Shown: one piece after another, positions 7,495 to 16,866 of the stretch | How the letters are laid out: each line of letters starts with the position of its first letter | Numbering within the stretch: position 1 is the stretch's first letter | NCBI GenBank assembly: GCA_903837605.1 | Contig: CAILVF010000087.1 | Span: forward strand, 62,001-126,000 | Direction: 5' to 3' | Length of the DNA stretch: 64,000 nt | Source: an uncultured Bacteroidales bacterium | Lineage (GTDB): Bacteria > Bacteroidota > Bacteroidia > Bacteroidales > FEN-979 | Translations under genes and position numbers: made by a program | Notes under the pieces: generated by a model | Database searches by the model: none | Told to the model about the DNA's origin: nothing | What the model saw: only the letters and a program-made list of their open reading frames with translations

Positions 7495-9192
7495 CTAATT
7501 CACAAATTTTTTCAGGTTATCAATGATCTGTTTCGCTTTATCGGCTTTCTCGTCTTTCGGGTCTATTGCCAGAACTTTATTGCTGTATGCTATTGCCGTT
7601 ACTGCGTATTCCTTATTCTTGGTCCCGGCATACTGAAGGAAATAATAATATGCAAGGTAATAAAAAGCTTCTATGCGCTCTTTGGCATATTTTGCCGTAT
7701 CGCTCTGGGTTTTGGCAATGATAGTTTCATAGATGGGTTTTGCCAGGCCCTCTTTGCTGGTTGAGTCAATATTCGACCTGGTGCGGGCCCTCCAAACAAA
7801 ACCTGTAATATGATCAGGCTGCATTTGATTGAAAATTGCCAGGTTCGTATCGGCCTGCTGAAAGTCCCTGACATTGTAAAAGATTTTGCCAAGGTTGTAG
7901 TAATCCATCGGCACTGCTTTTTTCAAGGCTATCTTCTTTTGATAGGTTTCAATAGCTTTATCGTACTTTTTTATCTTGGTAAGGCATAACGCTGCTTCTG
8001 ATAAAAGCTCCGGCTTGGTAGAATCAAGTTCAAACCCCTTAAGCAACTGCTCATAGGCCTGCTCGTCCATTTTATTCCTGGCCAGTATCCTGCCATAGTA
8101 AATGTAATCTGCTGAACGGATCTTTTCAGGCTTCTCGTTGGTAATAAATTTCTTGATATAATATAATGCTTTATCGTATTGTGAAGTTTCAAAATATGCG
8201 TAGGCAAGAGCCCTGTTCAGGTCATTGTTTGTTGAATCGACCTTGTAAACTGCATTGAGCTGGTTGATGGCTTCTTTGTATTCCTGCAAGTCGAACAGGA
8301 TATTCACAAATTGGATCCTTGCAGTGGTATTTCCGGCCGAAAGCTTAAGGAACTTTGCAAAGTCCCGCTTGGCATCATCATTCCGGTTGGCCTTTGCAAG
8401 AAGGAATCCTCTTTCCCTGTAAGCGGGAGCATAACTGGAGTCGATTTTAATGGCTTCATCATAATATGTGAGCGCGCTCTTGTATTGCTTGGCTCGCATC
8501 CAGAGCTGCCCTATGCGTACTTTGGCGAAAGGTGACTGGGGATTGAGGCTCTGTGCAATATTATAATTGGTGATCGCATTGGAACCGTCATTCAGCAACA
8601 TGATATATGCATCTCCCTTGACTATAAACAACAAATAGTTTTTTGGATCAAGCTTTTCGGCAGCCTTTAATAAAGAAAATATCTGGGCAGTATCTTTTAT
8701 AAGGGCTTTTACGTATCCGTTGGCCATCCTGATAAGGACATTGGCTTGTTTCACAGGCTCCATGACAATACTTTTATTTGCCTTGCTCGGCAGCAAGGCT
8801 GAAGCCTTTGAATAATAATCCAGGCCGGTTGCCTTGTCTTTATTAAGTAATGCTATTTCCCCCATACCTACCAGGTTCAGCGGATTGGCCGGATCTTTCT
8901 GAATGCCAAGCTGAAAGATGATCTTGGCAGAGTCAGAGATCTCTTTCAGCGAATAATTCGAAGTGTCGGAAAAGTATTCGTTGATGAAATTTTCGCCATA
9001 ATTGTAATATGCATCCCCATCAGCCGGATTCTGTTTTATCAAGGCCTTATATGCAGAAGCAGCTGCCTTAAACTGTTCACTGCGCATAAGCCATATAGCG
9101 GCTTTGAGATCCTGGGCACGGACTTCCGTCAACAAGGTGCAAGCAAGCAATAAAATGATAACCAGTCCTGTCTTTTTTAAATTGCTCATCAT
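7495..9192 (-). CDS. Periplasmic or outer-membrane-associated TPR-repeat protein
   Basis: 565 residues with a cleavable signal peptide (KKTGLVIILLLACTLLTEVRA then QDLK). The rest is alpha-helical with many tetratricopeptide repeats; clear ones include YKSALTYYDEAIKIDSSYAPAY, YDKAIETYQKKIALKK and a final AIAYSNKVLAIDPKDEKA. It starts 19 bases after the PstS-like gene. TPR proteins of this size often accompany TonB/ExbBD genes in Bacteroidota and are thought to act as scaffolds, but the precise role is not known. Two adjacent ATGs (9192 and 9189) are possible starts. Confidence 0.85.
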   Translation of the reverse strand: MMSNLKKTGLVIILLLACTLLTEVRAQDLKAAIWLMRSEQFKAAASAYKALIKQNPADGDAYYNYGENFINEYFSDTSNYSLKEISDSAKIIFQLGIQKDPANPLNLVGMGEIALLNKDKATGLDYYSKASALLPSKANKSIVMEPVKQANVLIRMANGYVKALIKDTAQIFSLLKAAEKLDPKNYLLFIVKGDAYIMLLNDGSNAITNYNIAQSLNPQSPFAKVRIGQLWMRAKQYKSALTYYDEAIKIDSSYAPAYRERGFLLAKANRNDDAKRDFAKFLKLSAGNTTARIQFVNILFDLQEYKEAINQLNAVYKVDSTNNDLNRALAYAYFETSQYDKALYYIKKFITNEKPEKIRSADYIYYGRILARNKMDEQAYEQLLKGFELDSTKPELLSEAALCLTKIKKYDKAIETYQKKIALKKAVPMDYYNLGKIFYNVRDFQQADTNLAIFNQMQPDHITGFVWRARTRSNIDSTSKEGLAKPIYETIIAKTQSDTAKYAKERIEAFYYLAYYYFLQYAGTKNKEYAVTAIAYSNKVLAIDPKDEKADKAKQIIDNLKKFVN

Positions 9193-9211
9193 AAAATAAT
9201 TTCTACAAAGT

Positions 9212-10168
9212 TTAATGTTTAATTTGGACTATCCTAACCGGCATGGCTGCTGGCACCATCCCGGATCTTAATACGATCAGCTGGCCTTTCTCACCCGCAA
9301 TGAATGAAGACAGCCCGAAGGCAAGGCCATGGTATGTCTGCCTGTTGATACAGTATACATTCCTTGTAAATGGGTAATCTCCCTGCGCAATATACGCCTG
9401 GTAGGGTTTGTAAAAGCTGGAACCGGGATCATTGGTACCCGGAGTACTCACACCTGCAACTTTCACCTGTTTCAGGAAACGGTTGGAAACAGTATCTTCC
9501 TTGTCACTGATCCAGTTCACGCTGATAACACCTATGGCATTAGGGTTGTTTGTGACAAATGAAATGACATCGGCATTGGAATTCACGGCAAAACAACTTG
9601 AAGGCAGGTTGGATAGATTGAATTTTTCTTTGATATACCTTGGGTTACATGACTTATAATTATCAAATACCACCTTGATATCCCCCAGTTTTGATTTTGG
9701 GTTCATCTGTTTCCATGTCCTGACCTCTCCTTTGAATATGCCTTCGATTTTATCATAAAAGAGGTTTGTGTCAGGATTTTCCGGATTGACAATAAACACA
9801 ATCCCGTCAAAAGCGATCAGGGTTGTCTTTGGAACGAATTGCCTTTCGTTCAGATATTTCTCTTCCTCAACCGAAAGTTTTCGGCTGACAATCACCAGGG
9901 GCACCGAATCTTTCAAGAAAAGGTTGATAATATCGGATTCGTTTCCGTAAACCGCATCGACCTTCGCATATTTATAGATCACTCCGAAAGTATAGATCTC
10001 GGTATCCAGTAAAAGGCGGTAGGAATCGTCAATACCGACTTTGATACTTCCGTGCGTTGGATTGTCGGCCTCCTTGATACCGCTCCCTCCTCCGCAGGAA
10101 GCAAAAAACAGCAGGATTATCAACCCTGCCGCTCCGATTACCATGGTCCCGGTTTTTTTCGTCTTCAT
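9212..10168 (-). CDS. PstS-like substrate-binding lipoprotein
   Basis: 318 residues with a lipoprotein signal (LIILLFFASC, lipidated Cys about 26). The body resembles the phosphate-binding (PstS-like, type 2 periplasmic binding) fold: a SIKVGIDDSY first strand, an LVIVSRKLS segment, FVPKTTLIAFDGIVFIVN and a C-terminal YPFTRNVYCINR segment that is typical of PstS-like proteins. No pstCAB genes are nearby. It is followed by the TPR gene and, in a separate unit, ExbBD/TonB, an association seen in other Bacteroidota. It probably serves the TonB system rather than a standard ABC importer, but the ligand cannot be told from sequence. Confidence 0.8.
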   Translation of the reverse strand: MKTKKTGTMVIGAAGLIILLFFASCGGGSGIKEADNPTHGSIKVGIDDSYRLLLDTEIYTFGVIYKYAKVDAVYGNESDIINLFLKDSVPLVIVSRKLSVEEEKYLNERQFVPKTTLIAFDGIVFIVNPENPDTNLFYDKIEGIFKGEVRTWKQMNPKSKLGDIKVVFDNYKSCNPRYIKEKFNLSNLPSSCFAVNSNADVISFVTNNPNAIGVISVNWISDKEDTVSNRFLKQVKVAGVSTPGTNDPGSSFYKPYQAYIAQGDYPFTRNVYCINRQTYHGLAFGLSSFIAGEKGQLIVLRSGMVPAAMPVRIVQIKH

Positions 10169-10215
10169 CAGATCATTAAATGCTTAAAATCAGCATGTTT
10201 ATCAAAACACAAACA

Positions 10216-10223
10216 CAAATTTA
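10216..10223 (-). promoter_or_regulatory. -7 promoter element upstream of the PstS-like gene
   Basis: TAAATTTG on the minus strand (10223-10216) matches TAnnTTTG, 48 bases before the ATG of the PstS-like lipoprotein. No convincing -33 box is visible. Confidence 0.45.
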
Positions 10224-10298
10224 TAAATAATATTATTGCGTCCTTAAAATTAATAGGCTAAAATAAACGGAATCAGCTGAAAATGCAAGAAAAATCGG

Positions 10299-10496
10299 TC
10301 ATTCATCCTCTTCTTCCCGCGAATTGGACCATATCCGGGCCAGGCGGAAAGCACCATACAGGAAAAGAAAAACAGCGAAAATGACTTTGACCGTCTGGGG
10401 AAGGTATTTGAAATAAGGACTTGTGAAGACAAAAACCGCAAGTACAAAGTACAGGGCTGCAACGGTGTAAGCGAAATATTTGTAGTACCTTTTCAT
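10299..10496 (-). CDS. Small two-helix membrane protein
   Basis: 65 residues: MKRYYKYFAY, a first membrane helix (about residues 9-28), a short loop (SPYFKYLPQ), a second helix (about residues 36-54) and an acidic tail ending EEEDE. The positive-inside rule puts both ends in the cytoplasm. No function is recognised. It lies between a heptad-repeat region and the PstS-like gene; length and coherent topology support a real gene. Confidence 0.65.
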   Translation of the reverse strand: MKRYYKYFAYTVAALYFVLAVFVFTSPYFKYLPQTVKVIFAVFLFLYGAFRLARIWSNSREEEDE

Positions 10497-10499
10497 GAA

Positions 10500-10546
10500 T
10501 TTACGAAGTGCGATTTACGATTTACGATTTAATCTGAGATTTACGA
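10500..10546. repeat. Heptad tandem repeat (CGATTTA)
   Basis: Three exact units of CGATTTA (10511-10531) with period 7, flanked by degenerate copies (TTACGAA before, ATTTACGAT after). Further single copies of the word occur at about 10938-10954 and 11003-11010. It lies between two short minus-strand genes, starting 54 bases past the stop of the upstream one. Confidence 0.75.
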
Positions 10547-10599
10547 TGTTCAAAATTCAATCGTAAACCTGGCTTCGGGCCTCGTAAATTGTTTCAGGT

Positions 10600-10926
10600 C
10601 TATCTCTGAACCTGGTAATATGGAATGTCCCAGTCCTGGTCGGGCCACTGGTTCCAGTAAGCAGGGTTGAGCACATGGCCATCTTTTCTTACAAGCCTTC
10701 TTTCATACAGGTTGATCATGGCGTTGAAAAGGATGTCGGTAACTCCGATCACTGAAGTTGGCAGGGCAGTGCCATCCTTTGCTTTTTCTTTTTCAGTTTT
10801 TACCACAAGACCGTTAACCTCCAGTATCCCTTTCAGGAATGTAAGCCTTTCATCAGAAGCGCCGGTCTCAACAACTGTACAACGCACCCCTTCAATTTCT
10901 GTAACCGTATGTTTCCCTTTAAGCAT
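10600..10926 (-). CDS. Hypothetical protein downstream of nuoN
   Basis: 108 residues, no signal peptide or membrane segment. The N-terminal half looks like a small beta-rich domain (KHTVTEIEGVRCTVVETG...ERLTFLKGILEVNGLVVKTEKE) and the C-terminus is aromatic-rich (NPAYWNQWPDQDWDIPYYQVQ). I do not recognise a family. It follows nuoN by 124 bases and could be carried on the same transcript, so a link to complex I is possible but unproven. Confidence 0.65.
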   Translation of the reverse strand: MLKGKHTVTEIEGVRCTVVETGASDERLTFLKGILEVNGLVVKTEKEKAKDGTALPTSVIGVTDILFNAMINLYERRLVRKDGHVLNPAYWNQWPDQDWDIPYYQVQR

Positions 10927-11020
10927 AATATTGTTATTTACGATTTACGTTCAGCCAAGCCGAAATGAGCACCGTTAAAATTTACAATTCTGCGAATAGT
11001 TCCGATTTACGAATTAATCC

Positions 11021-11052
11021 TGCATCCCGACATCTCGTTATCCCGCTATCTT
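11021..11052. repeat. Octad repeat overlapping the nuoN stop codon
   Basis: Four degenerate units of period 8 on the plus strand (TGCATCCC, GACATCTC, GTTATCCC, GCTATCTT), with the pattern ATCYCG recurring. The nuoN stop codon (11053-11051) touches the last unit. Confidence 0.55.
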
Positions 11053-12460
11053 AATATAGTCCGAAACTCAGTCCGTTGATCATCTCGAACACCGCGCTGA
11101 AGATACCGATTGCAAATATACCCGCCAGGCAGAGAATCAGGCCAAGGCTTGAATAGAAATCGCTTTTGATCTTAGGTATCGGCCTGTCGCTGCGGTTCAG
11201 GAACATTGCCTTGATGACCAGTAAATAATAGTATAATGATATGATCGTGTTGATAATTGCTATCAGGACCAGTATATACAAGCCGTGATTGGCGGCGGCG
11301 GCGAAAAGGAAGAACTTGCCAAAGAAGCCAGCTACCGGGGGGATCCCAGCCAGTGAAAAGAGTGACAGCATCATCACCATGGCCAGCCTGGGGTTAGTCC
11401 TGTATAAACCATCGTAATCATTGATCGTTTCGAATCCCGTACGGTTCGAAATGATGGCGACAACACCGAAGGCGCCAAGATTTGAGAAGATATAGACAAG
11501 TACAAAATAGATCACGGTGGCCATACCGTATTGGCTCTGCCCTATAATTCCAAGCAGGATGAAACCGGCCTGTGCGATTGACGAAAACGCCAGGAACCGT
11601 TTAAGGTTTTGCTGGCGGATGGCAAAGAGGTTACCCAGCGTGATGGTCAGAATAATTATAATGTACAGCATATTGCTCCACATCAGAGCAATCTTGCTGA
11701 ATACGGTAAATAAAAGAATTGTTAAAATAAATGCAGCTGCTCCTTTGGAAACAACCGACAGGTATGAGGTAATATTTACTGGCGCTCCTTCGTAAACATC
11801 GGCAGTCCATAAATGGAACGGAACCAGGGAGATTTTAAATGCCATGCCTGCAAAGAAGAAGATAAATCCCAGGACCTGCAGAGGGGTGCCGGTGAATGCC
11901 GGTCCCACTTCAGCGAAATATAAGGTGCCTGTGGTTCCATAGACCATCGACAATCCGTAAAGAAGAATGCCTGAGGAAAGGGCTGATGAGAAAATGAGTT
12001 TCACGCCTGCTTCAGCTGATTTCTCCTTGAAACGTTCGAAAGCGGCAAGCGCGGCCAGGGGAATTGTCGCAAGTTCCAGTCCGAGGTAGAACATCAGGAA
12101 ATCGCCGGAGGAGATCATATACTGCATCCCGATAAGAGTGGAAAGCATAAGGATGTAATATTCGCTGATCTTTTCCTTGTTCTCGGGTTTCCTGAGCCAG
12201 TCGGCGCTCTGTATCATAACGATCAGCGCCCCGATATTCAGGATATTCTTAAGCATCAGTGTCAGAGCCGTGGTCTGGTACATCCCGCCGAACAATATCC
12301 CTGTAGGCCCCGGAATAAAACCAAGGATCAGAACAGCCGTCATCAGGAGGATGGCTGCTGTAATGACATTATGCTTTTTATCAGCGGGAAGGAAAATCTC
12401 AACAAGCAAAAGAATCACCGTGATGGCAATCAGCAGTAATTCGTGTCTCATGATCAACAT
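11051..12460 (-). CDS. nuoN: NADH-quinone oxidoreductase-type subunit N
   Basis: 469 residues, about 14 membrane helices. It belongs to the antiporter-like (Mrp/NuoN) family, with YEGAPVNITSYLSVVSKGAAAFIL and NLKRFLAFSSIAQAGFILLGI carrying the proton-channel Lys residues and the helix-breaking motifs. It is one of three distal proton-pumping subunits of complex I. It is last in the nuo operon, 36 bases after nuoM. ATGs at 12460 and 12451 are both possible. Confidence 0.95.
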   Translation of the reverse strand: MLIMRHELLLIAITVILLLVEIFLPADKKHNVITAAILLMTAVLILGFIPGPTGILFGGMYQTTALTLMLKNILNIGALIVMIQSADWLRKPENKEKISEYYILMLSTLIGMQYMISSGDFLMFYLGLELATIPLAALAAFERFKEKSAEAGVKLIFSSALSSGILLYGLSMVYGTTGTLYFAEVGPAFTGTPLQVLGFIFFFAGMAFKISLVPFHLWTADVYEGAPVNITSYLSVVSKGAAAFILTILLFTVFSKIALMWSNMLYIIIILTITLGNLFAIRQQNLKRFLAFSSIAQAGFILLGIIGQSQYGMATVIYFVLVYIFSNLGAFGVVAIISNRTGFETINDYDGLYRTNPRLAMVMMLSLFSLAGIPPVAGFFGKFFLFAAAANHGLYILVLIAIINTIISLYYYLLVIKAMFLNRSDRPIPKIKSDFYSSLGLILCLAGIFAIGIFSAVFEMINGLSFGLY

Positions 12461-12496
12461 GGGTCAGATATTTATTTGTTTCTTACTTTTTTCGAT

Positions 12497-14008
12497 TTAA
12501 TGAAGAATGGGACCTGCCAGTAATATTCTCTGCATGACCGGTACCAGTCCGTTATTGATCATATCGCTCAGCCAGAGTGGCGCCATCCCGATAGCCGTAA
12601 TCCCCAGGATGAGGGTCACTACGCTCATACGGTCAAACCATTTTGCATCAATAATATGATTGAATTCAGGGTTTTTTATTTTACCCAAAAGCAGGATTCC
12701 TACCACACGCAGAATATAAACGGCGGTAACAACAATTGAAGAAGCTGCGATGATGGTACATACCCTGTGGAATACATCATTATGCTGGAATGAACCCACG
12801 AAGATTGTCATTTCTGCGACGAATCCACTGAATCCGGGAAGGCCGAGCGAAGCGAGGCCGCCGATCACATATGCAACACCGAGAAACGGCATGACTTTCA
12901 TCAGTCCGCCCATTTCGTTGATAAGCCTGGTGTGAGTACGCCCGTAAATCATGCCGATCAATGCAAAGAAAAGGGCTGTCATGATACCGTGGGAGATCAT
13001 CTGCATAATGGCCCCGTTCATTGCAGTCTGGTTCATCATCAGTACCGCGAAAAGGACGAGGGCACAATGGCTCACAGAGGAATATGCGTTGATATATTTA
13101 AGGTCTTTCTGCCAGATAGCGCCGAATGCGCCGTAAATCACGCCGATAGTCGTAAGGATCAGGAATATCCAGGCCATTTCATGTGCTGCTCCCGGAAGAA
13201 GGAATACGGCAACGCGATAGCAACCGTACCCCCCGAGCTTCATCAGAACGCCTGCATGAAGCATTGATACGGCAGTAGGTGCCGAAGCGTGACCATCGGG
13301 CGACCATGTGTGGAAAGGGAAAAGAGCTCCAAGAACCCCGAATCCTATGAAGAGAAATGGGAAAAAGAAGCGTTGTGCAGGCATCGGAATAGCCACTTTG
13401 GATATCTGGATCAGGTTAAATGTAAGAGGACCTCCACCGGGGGCAGAATTAAAATACAGGCCCAGTAAGCCCAGCATGATCAAAGCCGAACCGCCCATCA
13501 GCATCAGGGTTAGCTTCATTGCCGAATAATGCCGCGGGCCGCTCCCCCAGATACCAATTAGCAAATACATCGGGATCACTGCAATTTCATAGAACAGGAA
13601 TAGGGTGAAGAGGTCAAGAGAGATAAAAAAGCCGAATACACCGGCAGCAAGAAGGATAAGAGAAGTAAAAAATTCCCTGGGCAGATCCGTGACATCCCAG
13701 GAAGCAAAGATCCCTGCAAAGATCACTATCGAAGTCAGGCCTATCATAGCGACCGAAACCCCATCCACACCTATAAAGAAATGTATATTCAGGTTCTTGT
13801 ACCAGACCATATCCTGGGAGAAAAGTATTTCGGCAGTATTCCCTGCAGCCCTTGCAGCCAGGAAAAGATAAATGAGAAACCCGGCCAGGATCAGCTGACA
13901 GCTCATACCGACAACAGCGGTCCATTTGACCTGCATATGGGTCTTGCTGAAAAATATCCCAATGACAGTGAGGACAGGGATTACGATGAACAATAACAGA
14001 AAGCTCAT
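12497..14008 (-). CDS. nuoM: NADH-quinone oxidoreductase-type subunit M
   Basis: 503 residues, polytopic. NuoM signatures are clear: FLFYEIAVIPMYLLIGIWG with the essential membrane Glu, FPFHTWSPDGHASAPTAVSMLHAGVLMKLGGYG, and QKDLKYINAYSSVSHCALVLF. It is an antiporter-like proton-translocating subunit of the membrane arm. It starts 12 bases after nuoL. Confidence 0.97.
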   Translation of the reverse strand: MSFLLLFIVIPVLTVIGIFFSKTHMQVKWTAVVGMSCQLILAGFLIYLFLAARAAGNTAEILFSQDMVWYKNLNIHFFIGVDGVSVAMIGLTSIVIFAGIFASWDVTDLPREFFTSLILLAAGVFGFFISLDLFTLFLFYEIAVIPMYLLIGIWGSGPRHYSAMKLTLMLMGGSALIMLGLLGLYFNSAPGGGPLTFNLIQISKVAIPMPAQRFFFPFLFIGFGVLGALFPFHTWSPDGHASAPTAVSMLHAGVLMKLGGYGCYRVAVFLLPGAAHEMAWIFLILTTIGVIYGAFGAIWQKDLKYINAYSSVSHCALVLFAVLMMNQTAMNGAIMQMISHGIMTALFFALIGMIYGRTHTRLINEMGGLMKVMPFLGVAYVIGGLASLGLPGFSGFVAEMTIFVGSFQHNDVFHRVCTIIAASSIVVTAVYILRVVGILLLGKIKNPEFNHIIDAKWFDRMSVVTLILGITAIGMAPLWLSDMINNGLVPVMQRILLAGPILH

Positions 14009-14020
14009 TATCTTATCGTT

Positions 14021-15940
14021 TTAATTGGTCCATAAATAAATGAATAACAAAGCAAGGGCAATAACCCCCGAAATGAAAGCAAGGGCATACTGCTGGAGCT
14101 GCCCGCTCTGGAATCCCTTGATCCTGTCGGAAACCACATTGGTGACATAGGCAAACTGGTTCATGGTCCCGTCGACAATATGGCGGTCGAACCATGCAAC
14201 CGGGCGGGATACATAGTTGAATAATATTTTTTTTGTGATGAAAAGATACACTTCATCAATATAAAACTTGCTGTAAGCGGCTGTATAAAACCCGCCGAGA
14301 GCAGTTGCAATTTTTTTCGAGGTGTCGGAACTTTTCATATACAGCATGGTGGCAATCCCGATCCCTATTAGTGCAATAAAAATTGATGGGATTGCAATGC
14401 CCCATTCGGTATGGGCCTCGAACGGCATGCTGTCGGATGTTACAAGTTTGGTAAAAGGAATAAAACCTGCAAATGTTGAACCGATAGCCAAAACGATCAG
14501 CGGCAAGGTCATGGTCACCGGGGCTTCGTGCGGTGTATGATGATAATGCTGGTCTTTCCCCCAGAACACATTGAAATAAAGACGGAACATATAAAAGGCT
14601 GTCATGCCTGCAACCAGGTACTCCATGGCAAACAAGGCTTTGTTATGATGGAAAGCCGCAACGAGGATCTCATCCTTGCTGAAAAAACCTGCAAACGGCG
14701 GTATACCGGAAATGGCCAGGCATGCGATAAGGAAGGTCGCATGCGTTATGGGCAGGTATTTCCTCAGCCCTCCCATCTCGTTCATATAATTCGAATGGAC
14801 AGCATGGATTATGGCGCCGGCCCCGAGGAAAAGCAAGGCTTTGAAGAAAGCATGTGTGAACAGGTGGAACATCGAAGCCATATAACCCAGGCCTTCTTCA
14901 CCACCATATCCTGAAACACCAAGCGCAAGCATCATATAGCCGATCTGCGACATGGTGGAATAGGCAAGGACACGCTTGATATCATACTGGGTGCAGGCTA
15001 TCACAGCTGCAAATAATGATGTAAACCCTCCTACCCAGGCCACAATCTCAAGGGCCGATTGTTCATGATGGAAGATCGGGAACATACGTGCGACAAGATA
15101 AACACCTGCAACAACCATGGTTGCCGCATGGATAAGGGCCGAAACAGGAGTCGGGCCTTCCATGGCATCAGGCAGCCAGATATGCAAGGGGAACATGGCC
15201 GATTTACCGGCGCCGCCCATAAAAATAAAGAGCATAGCCCAGGTCATGGTCGACATGCCCAGGAACATGATACCCTGCCCCGATGTGAAAGCCGGGCTGT
15301 TCGGGCCTGTCAGTGTGATGAAATCAAAAGTGCCTGTGGTATAGGAAAGTACCAATATGCCGATGAGAAAGCCAAGGTCGGCAAAGCGGGTTACTATGAA
15401 AGCTTTTTTGCTTGCAGCGACCGCCGAATCTTTTTCATAGTAAAATCCTATCAGCAGAAATGAAGAGACCCCGACGAGCTCCCAGAAAATATACATCTGG
15501 AAAATGTTGGTTGCGATAACAAGGCCAAGCATCGAAAAGCTGAACAGGGAAAGAATTGAGAAGAAACGAGCAAATCCCTTTTCCCCTTTCATATATCCTA
15601 AGGAATAAATATGCACCATGAACGATACGGTAGTGATAACGATCAGCATCATCACCGAAATGGGGTCAAGCAGAACGCCTATGTCGATATGTAGCTTATC
15701 GGTGAGGTGAAGCCAGGTGTAACTGATCCCGATCACTTTCTGAAAAGCGCCGCCAACCTTGTCAAGTACGAAAAAATATTTGTAGGCTGTAAATAATGCA
15801 AGGCAAAAATTGATACCGAGTCCGGTGGTACCAATAATTCCCGTCACTATCGGTTTAAACCTGTTGCCGGTAAGCCCGGTGATCACAAATACCAGCAGGG
15901 GTATCAGCAGTATCCAGATGGTGTAACTGAAATCGATCAT
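14021..15940 (-). CDS. nuoL: NADH-quinone oxidoreductase-type subunit L
   Basis: 639 residues, normal length for NuoL, including the long C-terminal lateral helix region. Motifs include FWELVGVSSFLLIGFYY, FPLHIWLPDAMEGPTPVSALIHAATMVVAGVYLV and YDIKRVLAYSTMSQIGYMMLALG. It is the most distal proton-pumping subunit. It is separated from nuoK by 78 bases that contain a perfect four-unit heptad repeat, the widest gap but one in the operon. Confidence 0.97.
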   Translation of the reverse strand: MIDFSYTIWILLIPLLVFVITGLTGNRFKPIVTGIIGTTGLGINFCLALFTAYKYFFVLDKVGGAFQKVIGISYTWLHLTDKLHIDIGVLLDPISVMMLIVITTVSFMVHIYSLGYMKGEKGFARFFSILSLFSFSMLGLVIATNIFQMYIFWELVGVSSFLLIGFYYEKDSAVAASKKAFIVTRFADLGFLIGILVLSYTTGTFDFITLTGPNSPAFTSGQGIMFLGMSTMTWAMLFIFMGGAGKSAMFPLHIWLPDAMEGPTPVSALIHAATMVVAGVYLVARMFPIFHHEQSALEIVAWVGGFTSLFAAVIACTQYDIKRVLAYSTMSQIGYMMLALGVSGYGGEEGLGYMASMFHLFTHAFFKALLFLGAGAIIHAVHSNYMNEMGGLRKYLPITHATFLIACLAISGIPPFAGFFSKDEILVAAFHHNKALFAMEYLVAGMTAFYMFRLYFNVFWGKDQHYHHTPHEAPVTMTLPLIVLAIGSTFAGFIPFTKLVTSDSMPFEAHTEWGIAIPSIFIALIGIGIATMLYMKSSDTSKKIATALGGFYTAAYSKFYIDEVYLFITKKILFNYVSRPVAWFDRHIVDGTMNQFAYVTNVVSDRIKGFQSGQLQQYALAFISGVIALALLFIYLWTN

Positions 15941-15976
15941 ATGTTGGTTATATTATGCGTTAGTCATTTTTACAAA

Positions 15977-16004
15977 GCCATGGGCCATGAGCCATGAGCC
16001 ATGA
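15977..16004. repeat. Heptad tandem repeat (GCCATGA) between nuoK and nuoL
   Basis: Four consecutive 7-base units, GCCATGG followed by three exact GCCATGA. On the transcribed strand the array reads TCATGGC, placing an ATG in each unit and therefore in every reading frame. It starts 14 bases after the nuoK stop. Confidence 0.85.
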
Positions 16005-16018
16005 TTTTTCCCTTAGGG

Positions 16019-16336
16019 CTAATACTTCATTTCATTCATCTTCTCCACATCAATATTTACCAAACGGCGGTATATGTTGATGATAATTGCTATTGCTACG
16101 GAAGCTTCAGCGGCGGCAACGGCAATGATGAAGAGTGTAAAAAACATCCCCTCCAGGTGCCCGGGGAAGAGGATTTTGTTAAAGGCCACGAAATTGATAC
16201 AAACCGAATTCAGTATGAGTTCGATCGACATCAGCATGGTGATCAGGTTTTTCCTTACCAGGAAACCGTAAATCCCGATAAAAAACATTGTCGTGGACAA
16301 CACAAGGAACCAGTGAATAGGAACGCCTTCAAACAT
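16019..16336 (-). CDS. nuoK: NADH-quinone oxidoreductase-type subunit K
   Basis: 105 residues, three membrane helices, with the conserved SIELILNSVCINFVAF (functional Glu in helix 2) and VAAAEASVAIAIIINIYR (functional Glu in helix 3). Proton-translocating subunit of complex I. It follows nuoJ by 17 bases. Confidence 0.97.
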   Translation of the reverse strand: MFEGVPIHWFLVLSTTMFFIGIYGFLVRKNLITMLMSIELILNSVCINFVAFNKILFPGHLEGMFFTLFIIAVAAAEASVAIAIIINIYRRLVNIDVEKMNEMKY

Positions 16337-16353
16337 AGCGGAATATTTTTAAA

Positions 16354-16866
16354 TTAATCTTTTCTTTTCTTTGCCAGTATAATAGAGCCGATCATGGCTG
16401 CCAGCAGCAGCACGCTGATGACTTCGAAAGGCAGGGCATAACCGTATTTACCGGTACTTAGCATGCCCTCGCCTATAGTCCTGATATTAGTTCTTGCAGG
16501 GTCAAAGTTTTTTTGTATAAACTGGGTCTGCAAAATAGTGAGTATGCACAAAATAGCGCCAGCAACGGCAGCAACAGCGGCATATATCCTCTTTGTAACC
16601 GGCGGGATAGCCAGCTTTTCGCTGATATGGCTGGTCAGCAGAACTGAGAAGATGATCAGGACCACGATTCCTCCTGCATACAAGGTGAGCTGGATCGCTG
16701 CAAGGAAGTTAAACCCGAGCAGGAAATACAGTCCCGATGTGGAGACCAGGACGAAAAGCAGGAACGTAGCGGCCCGGAGGATGCGGCGGCTGGTCACTGT
16801 CAGCAGTGAAAAAACTACGATCACTACCGAAAATAGCAAAAACATAAATTGATTGTTCGTCATCAC
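16354..16866 (-). CDS. nuoJ: NADH-quinone oxidoreductase-type subunit J
   Basis: 170 residues with five membrane helices. The conserved FLLGFNFLAAIQLTLYAGGIVVLIIFSVLL region carries the NuoJ pi-bulge helix TM3. It overlaps nuoI by 4 bases (ATGA type), consistent with coupled translation of the membrane arm. Confidence 0.95.
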   Translation of the reverse strand: MMTNNQFMFLLFSVVIVVFSLLTVTSRRILRAATFLLFVLVSTSGLYFLLGFNFLAAIQLTLYAGGIVVLIIFSVLLTSHISEKLAIPPVTKRIYAAVAAVAGAILCILTILQTQFIQKNFDPARTNIRTIGEGMLSTGKYGYALPFEVISVLLLAAMIGSIILAKKRKD

